Positions 60,710 through 64,000 of a stretch of 64,000 nucleotides of DNA are shown one piece after another. Every line of letters starts with the position of its first letter. The stretch's first letter is position 1. A program made the position numbers and the translations under genes. Origin of the DNA: Flavobacterium cauense R2A-7 (lineage in GTDB: Bacteria; Bacteroidota; Bacteroidia; Flavobacteriales; Flavobacteriaceae); assembly GCF_000498475.1 (NCBI RefSeq), contig NZ_AVBI01000014.1:298417-362416 (forward strand), read 5' to 3'. A model generated the notes under the pieces. It was not told the origin of the DNA, made no database searches, and saw only the letters and a list, made by a program, of their open reading frames with translations.

Positions 60710-62018
60710 AACTATAAAAAGAATGCTGTTTCAGATCCTGATGCTGGCTGTTTTTTTTACATCGGCTCAGGCACAGGAAATTCTGACGGTTGATGAAGCA
60801 GTTCAGATAGCCCTTAAAAATAATTACGATATTAAAATTGCTTCTAACGATTCGGAAGTGAGTAAAACCAATAAGAGTATCGCTAACGCCGGTATGTTGC
60901 CTAAAATCGACGCTACATTAACGCAGAGCAATACCATTCAGAATACAAAGCAAACACAAGCTACCGGAGAAGTTCGGGAGTTAGAGAATGCCAAAAATAA
61001 CAGTTTGGTTTACGGAGTGAATTTAGGATGGACTGTTTTTGACGGTTTTAAGATGTTTGCCCGATACGATCAGTTGAAATCGCTTGAAAAACAAGGTGAA
61101 GTTCAATTGAAAATGACGGTTTTGACGAAAGTCAGCGATGTAATGACGACTTATTACGATTTGGTACAGCAACAGCAATTGCTAAAAGCGCTGGATACTA
61201 CCATTGTGATTTCGAAACAGCGACTGAAAACGGCTGAGAATCGTTTTACTATCGGGAAAGCATCCAAATTGGAAGTGTTGAATGCTCAGGTGGATTTAAA
61301 TACCGATTTTTCGAATTTACTGAAACAGAAAGAGGTTTTTGAAACCACAAAAATTCGTTTGAACGAGTTTTTGGCCCGCGATGTTGCTACTGATTTTAAA
61401 GTTGTGGAAACGGTTGCGGTTGATGATACGCTGAAACTTGTGGATTTGAACGCTTTGGTGGAAAAGCAAAATCCACAATTGCAATTGGCACTGATAAATA
61501 AAACCGTAACCGAATTGGAATTAAAACAGGTACGGGCGAACCGATATCCGACAGTAAAACTGAATACCGGTTATAATTTTAACCGATCCGAATCGAGTTT
61601 GGGGTTTGTTTCTCAATCGGCTGCCCGAGGTTTGAATTATGGGGTTTCGGCTTCGGTGAATGTTTTTAATGGATTTCTTCAGAACCGAAATGAAAAAATT
61701 GCAAAGCTTCAGGTGGAAAATGCGACACTCGCTATCGAGCAGCAGAAACAAACAATCAGTTCACAGTTGGCTTCCCTGTTTCAGACGTATCTCACCAATG
61801 TTGAGTTGGCTAAACTGGAAGAAAGTAATGAAGCGATTGCTAAGCGAAATCTGGAAATTACTCTGGATAAATTTAAAATCGGAACCATTCCTACAATTGA
61901 ATTCCGAAATGCGCAGCAAAACTATGTTAACGCCATTGCCCGAAACAGCAGTGCTAAATTTCAGGCAAAAATTTCAGAGGTTATGTTAAATGAAATAACA
62001 GGAAATATCAAGTTTTAG
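60696..62018 (+). CDS. TolC family outer-membrane efflux channel
   Basis: A 440-residue protein with a signal peptide (MLFQILMLAVFFTSAQAQ after a short start) and two OEP repeats: ILTVDEAVQIALKNNYDIKIASND, and RLKTAENRFTIGKASKLEVLNAQVDL with its second-half counterpart KRNLEITLDKFKIGTIPTIEFRNAQQNY. It forms the trimeric exit duct. Its start overlaps the pump gene by 14 bases, so the operon is complete. Confidence 0.94.
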   Translation: MKRNKTIKRMLFQILMLAVFFTSAQAQEILTVDEAVQIALKNNYDIKIASNDSEVSKTNKSIANAGMLPKIDATLTQSNTIQNTKQTQATGEVRELENAKNNSLVYGVNLGWTVFDGFKMFARYDQLKSLEKQGEVQLKMTVLTKVSDVMTTYYDLVQQQQLLKALDTTIVISKQRLKTAENRFTIGKASKLEVLNAQVDLNTDFSNLLKQKEVFETTKIRLNEFLARDVATDFKVVETVAVDDTLKLVDLNALVEKQNPQLQLALINKTVTELELKQVRANRYPTVKLNTGYNFNRSESSLGFVSQSAARGLNYGVSASVNVFNGFLQNRNEKIAKLQVENATLAIEQQKQTISSQLASLFQTYLTNVELAKLEESNEAIAKRNLEITLDKFKIGTIPTIEFRNAQQNYVNAIARNSSAKFQAKISEVMLNEITGNIKF

Positions 62019-62091
62019 TTTTACCTGATATTTGTCAGTTGTTTTGTAACTTTATAGTGGTAATTTTATTCATAATCAATACATTACGGCT

Positions 62092-62514
62092 ATGAAACAA
62101 CATGTTAACGTGTCTACCATAATGACACAAAATGTAGTAAAATTAAATATTACAGATGATTTGACAAAAGCGGAAAGTTTGTTTAAACAACATAAAATTC
62201 GCCATATTCCGGTAGTGAACGGGAATAAGATTTTAGGGATATTGAGTTATGGCGATTTGCTTAGGATTTCTTTTGTGGATGCCGTGGATGATGAAGATGA
62301 AGTAGTGGACGTAACGGTTTATAATATGTTTACTGTAGAACAAGTCATGAGCAAACACTTGGTTACGGTCGCGCCCGAGACAACTATTAAAGAAACCGCG
62401 GAAATATTGGCTTCGAAAGAGTTTCATGCGTTGCCGGTATGCAAAGGTGATTTGTTGGTGGGAATAGTAACAACAACCGATTTGATTCGGTACCTGTTAA
62501 AACAATACGATTAA
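62092..62514 (+). CDS. CBS domain protein
   Basis: A 140-residue protein made of two CBS motifs (VSTIMTQNVVKLN to about residue 60 and VEQVMSKHLVTVAPETTIKETAEIL from about 82). Such pairs bind adenosine nucleotides and sense energy state. No catalytic domain is attached, so it must act through a partner that is not apparent. It ends in a bidirectional terminator shared with rpe. Confidence 0.9.
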   Translation: MKQHVNVSTIMTQNVVKLNITDDLTKAESLFKQHKIRHIPVVNGNKILGILSYGDLLRISFVDAVDDEDEVVDVTVYNMFTVEQVMSKHLVTVAPETTIKETAEILASKEFHALPVCKGDLLVGIVTTTDLIRYLLKQYD

Positions 62515-62543
62515 AAAAAGGCGCTGTAATCAGCGCCTTTTTT
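62513..62543. terminator. Bidirectional terminator between the CBS gene and rpe
   Basis: AAAAAAAGGCGCTG and CAGCGCCTTTTTT pair around TAAT, with A and T runs for both strands. Confidence 0.92.
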
Positions 62544-62549
62544 AGTTTT

Positions 62550-63215
62550 TTATAATGTGGTGATTTGTTTTAAATGGGCAACCGTTGCAATAGGGTTTTC
62601 GGCTTTAAAAACATAGCTTCCTGCTACCAGAACATCGGCGCCGGCTTCGGCCAACTGTCGGGCGTTTTTATTGGTTACACCACCGTCTATTTCTATAAGC
62701 GTAGAAGCTCCGTTGCGAACAATCATTTCTTTTAATTGTTTTACTTTTTTATAGGTATTTTCAATAAAAGACTGTCCGCCAAAACCTGGGTTTACACTCA
62801 TGATGCAAACCAAATCAATATCGTTGATTACATCTTCCAAAAGCGCAACATTGGTATGAGGATTTAAAGCTACTCCGGCTTTCATCCCTTCAGCTTTAAT
62901 TGCCTGTAAAGTACGGTGTAGATGCGTGCAGGCTTCATAATGCACGGTTAGGATATCGGAACCTAAATCTTTAAACGTTTTGATGTAACGGTCAGGATCG
63001 ACAATCATCAAATGTACGTCGATGGTTTTTTTTGCATGTTTGTTGATGGCTTCCAATACCGGCATCCCGAAAGAAATATTCGGCACAAATACGCCGTCCA
63101 TAATGTCGATGTGAAACCAATCAGCCTCACTTTGGTTGATCATTTCGATATCGCGTTGTAAATTGGCGAAATCTGCCGCAAGCACTGATGGTGCTATTAG
63201 GGTTTGTTTACTCAT
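62550..63215 (-). CDS. rpe: Ribulose-phosphate 3-epimerase
   Basis: A 221-residue TIM-barrel enzyme of the pentose phosphate pathway. The start is followed by IAPSVLAADFANL, then FHIDIMDGVFVPNISFG with catalytic Asp near residue 39, VHLMI, HYEA, CIMSVNPGFGGQSF and EIDGGVTNKN with the second catalytic Asp near 178. A -7 element TATCTTTG lies on the complement of 63241-63248, 25 bases before the start. Confidence 0.97.
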   Translation of the reverse strand: MSKQTLIAPSVLAADFANLQRDIEMINQSEADWFHIDIMDGVFVPNISFGMPVLEAINKHAKKTIDVHLMIVDPDRYIKTFKDLGSDILTVHYEACTHLHRTLQAIKAEGMKAGVALNPHTNVALLEDVINDIDLVCIMSVNPGFGGQSFIENTYKKVKQLKEMIVRNGASTLIEIDGGVTNKNARQLAEAGADVLVAGSYVFKAENPIATVAHLKQITTL

Positions 63216-63240
63216 GGGTATTAATGTTGTGTTGTTTTTG

Positions 63241-63248
63241 CAAAGATA
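63241..63248 (-). promoter_or_regulatory. Putative -7 element of rpe
   Basis: The reverse strand reads TATCTTTG, fitting TAnnTTTG, 25 bases before the rpe start codon. The rpoD terminators lie directly upstream of it. Confidence 0.5.
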
Positions 63249-63259
63249 CTATAAAAAGC

Positions 63260-63346
63260 AAAACTCCGGAAACCCGAGCGTTCTAACGCGAACTGACTGG
63301 AGTTTTGATTCATAAAAAGCAAAACTCCGGTAATCAGCCGGAGTTT
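63260..63346 (-). terminator. Two tandem hairpins after rpoD
   Basis: On the reverse strand AAACTCCGG/CCGGAGTTT (63322-63346) forms a perfect stem followed by a T-rich run, and a second, larger structure (AAAACTCC at 63260-63267 with GGAGTTTT at 63299-63306, inner GCGTT/AACGC) follows. Both are preceded by the same 19 bases on the + strand (63251-63269 and 63312-63330), so one is a duplicate of the other. Confidence 0.75.
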
Positions 63347-63478
63347 CAATCATCAATCAAAAAACGAACAGTTATTGAAACTGTTGTTGCTTTCAATATT
63401 TTTATAGGAATGTGTAAATTTTCGGTTGTAAAGTTATAATAAACAATTGAATTTACAACTTTTTAACGATTTTTCCAA

Positions 63479-64000
63479 CTATCCTAAGTAAGTCTTAAGA
63501 ATTTTGCTTCTTGAAGTATGTTTCAATCTTCGGATGGCTTTCTCTTTAATCTGACGTACACGCTCACGAGTTAAGTCAAAAGTTTCGCCGATTTCTTCCA
63601 ATGTCATCGGGTGTTGGTCGCCTAAACCGAAGTATAAACGTACTACATCCGCTTCTCTTGGAGTTAAGGTTTCCAAGGCTCTTTCGATTTCCGTACGTAG
63701 TGATTCGTGAATCAATTCTCTGTCCGGATTTGGTGATTCTCCTGAACGTAAAACGTCGTATAAGTTGGAATCTTCACCTTCCACAAGCGGTGCATCCATC
63801 GATAAATGACGACCGGAGTTTTTCATACTCTCTTTTACGTCATTCACGGTCATGTCCAATTCTTGTGCAATTTCTTCTGCTGAAGGAGCGCGCTCGTTAG
63901 ATTGCTCTAACAAAGCATACATTTTGTTAATTTTATTAATCGAACCAATTTTATTCAATGGTAAACGAACAATACGTGACTGTTCGGCCAATGCCTGAAG
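63479..64000 (-). CDS. rpoD: Housekeeping RNA polymerase sigma factor, 5'-truncated by window edge
   Basis: The visible 173 residues are the C-terminal part of a primary sigma factor. Reading from the edge, LQALAEQSRIVRLPLNKIG is the end of region 2, followed by region 3 (SAEEIAQELDMTVNDVKESM) and region 4 (TPREADVVRLYFGLGDQHPMTLEEIGETFDLTRERVRQIKEKAIRRLKH), where the helix-turn-helix reads the -33 element. The N-terminal part lies outside. Bacteroidetes RpoD lacks region 1.1 and is short, and recognises the TTTG/TAnnTTTG promoters seen throughout this window. Two hairpin terminators follow. Confidence 0.95.
   Translation of the reverse strand, partial: LQALAEQSRIVRLPLNKIGSINKINKMYALLEQSNERAPSAEEIAQELDMTVNDVKESMKNSGRHLSMDAPLVEGEDSNLYDVLRSGESPNPDRELIHESLRTEIERALETLTPREADVVRLYFGLGDQHPMTLEEIGETFDLTRERVRQIKEKAIRRLKHTSRSKILKTYLG

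Overview
The window looks like chromosomal core DNA of a Flavobacteriaceae member, most likely Flavobacterium or a close relative. The grounds are gldB and gldC, a DUF5103 type IX secretion plug protein, SusC-like carboxypeptidase-regulatory domains, Bacteroidetes promoter elements (TTTG-N19-TAnnTTTG), few Shine-Dalgarno sequences, AT-rich spacers, and a cell-wall/division cluster without murF. No prophage, transposase, CRISPR array or rRNA operon was recognised.

Layout. 1-8.5 kb: 3'-truncated pruA, apaG, T9SS plug, an M16 protease, a methyltransferase/map pair and a CoA-transferase. 8.5-18.4 kb: a thioredoxin-like lipoprotein, gpmI carrying an extra C-terminal DUF1398 domain, a DUF5916 outer-membrane protein, two convergent L,D-transpeptidases, a GNAT, two identical tRNA-Gly genes, an RMD1/DUF155 protein and pepE. 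18.5-24.4 kb: four tandem paralogous secreted proteins joined by exact 11-nt overlaps, then DUF6702 and an M1 metallopeptidase. 24.4-31.7 kb: tatA, PAP2, an O-methyltransferase, rlmN, a lipoprotein, a polyprenyl synthase and an ECF sigma/membrane protein/outer-membrane module. 31.8-38.1 kb: dnaG without zinc ligands, a NarL-type regulator, nadE, gldB-gldC, engB and an alpha/beta hydrolase.

38.5-55.1 kb is the dcw cluster: mraZ, rsmH, ftsL, ftsI, murE, mraY, murD, ftsW, murG, murC, ftsQ, ftsA, ftsZ, then yqeY. It is one direction throughout, with several start/stop overlaps. Three 10-bp-spaced GTGGT boxes precede mraZ and are candidate MraZ operators. Products of this cluster make lipid II and assemble the septal ring; the polyprenyl synthase at 28.3 kb could supply a lipid precursor, and the L,D-transpeptidases at 13.6-15.9 kb would act on finished murein.

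55.1-64 kb: tRNA-Arg followed by a hairpin-rich tandem repeat that copies the tRNA 3' end, an M90 peptidase, an RND efflux operon (adaptor, pump, TolC), a CBS protein, rpe, and the 3' part of the housekeeping sigma factor gene rpoD.

The most unusual items are the GpmI-DUF1398 fusion, the four-gene paralog array, the zinc-less primase, the tRNA-associated repeat and an interspersed intergenic repeat family present twice. All functional calls come from reading protein motifs; no database search was run.
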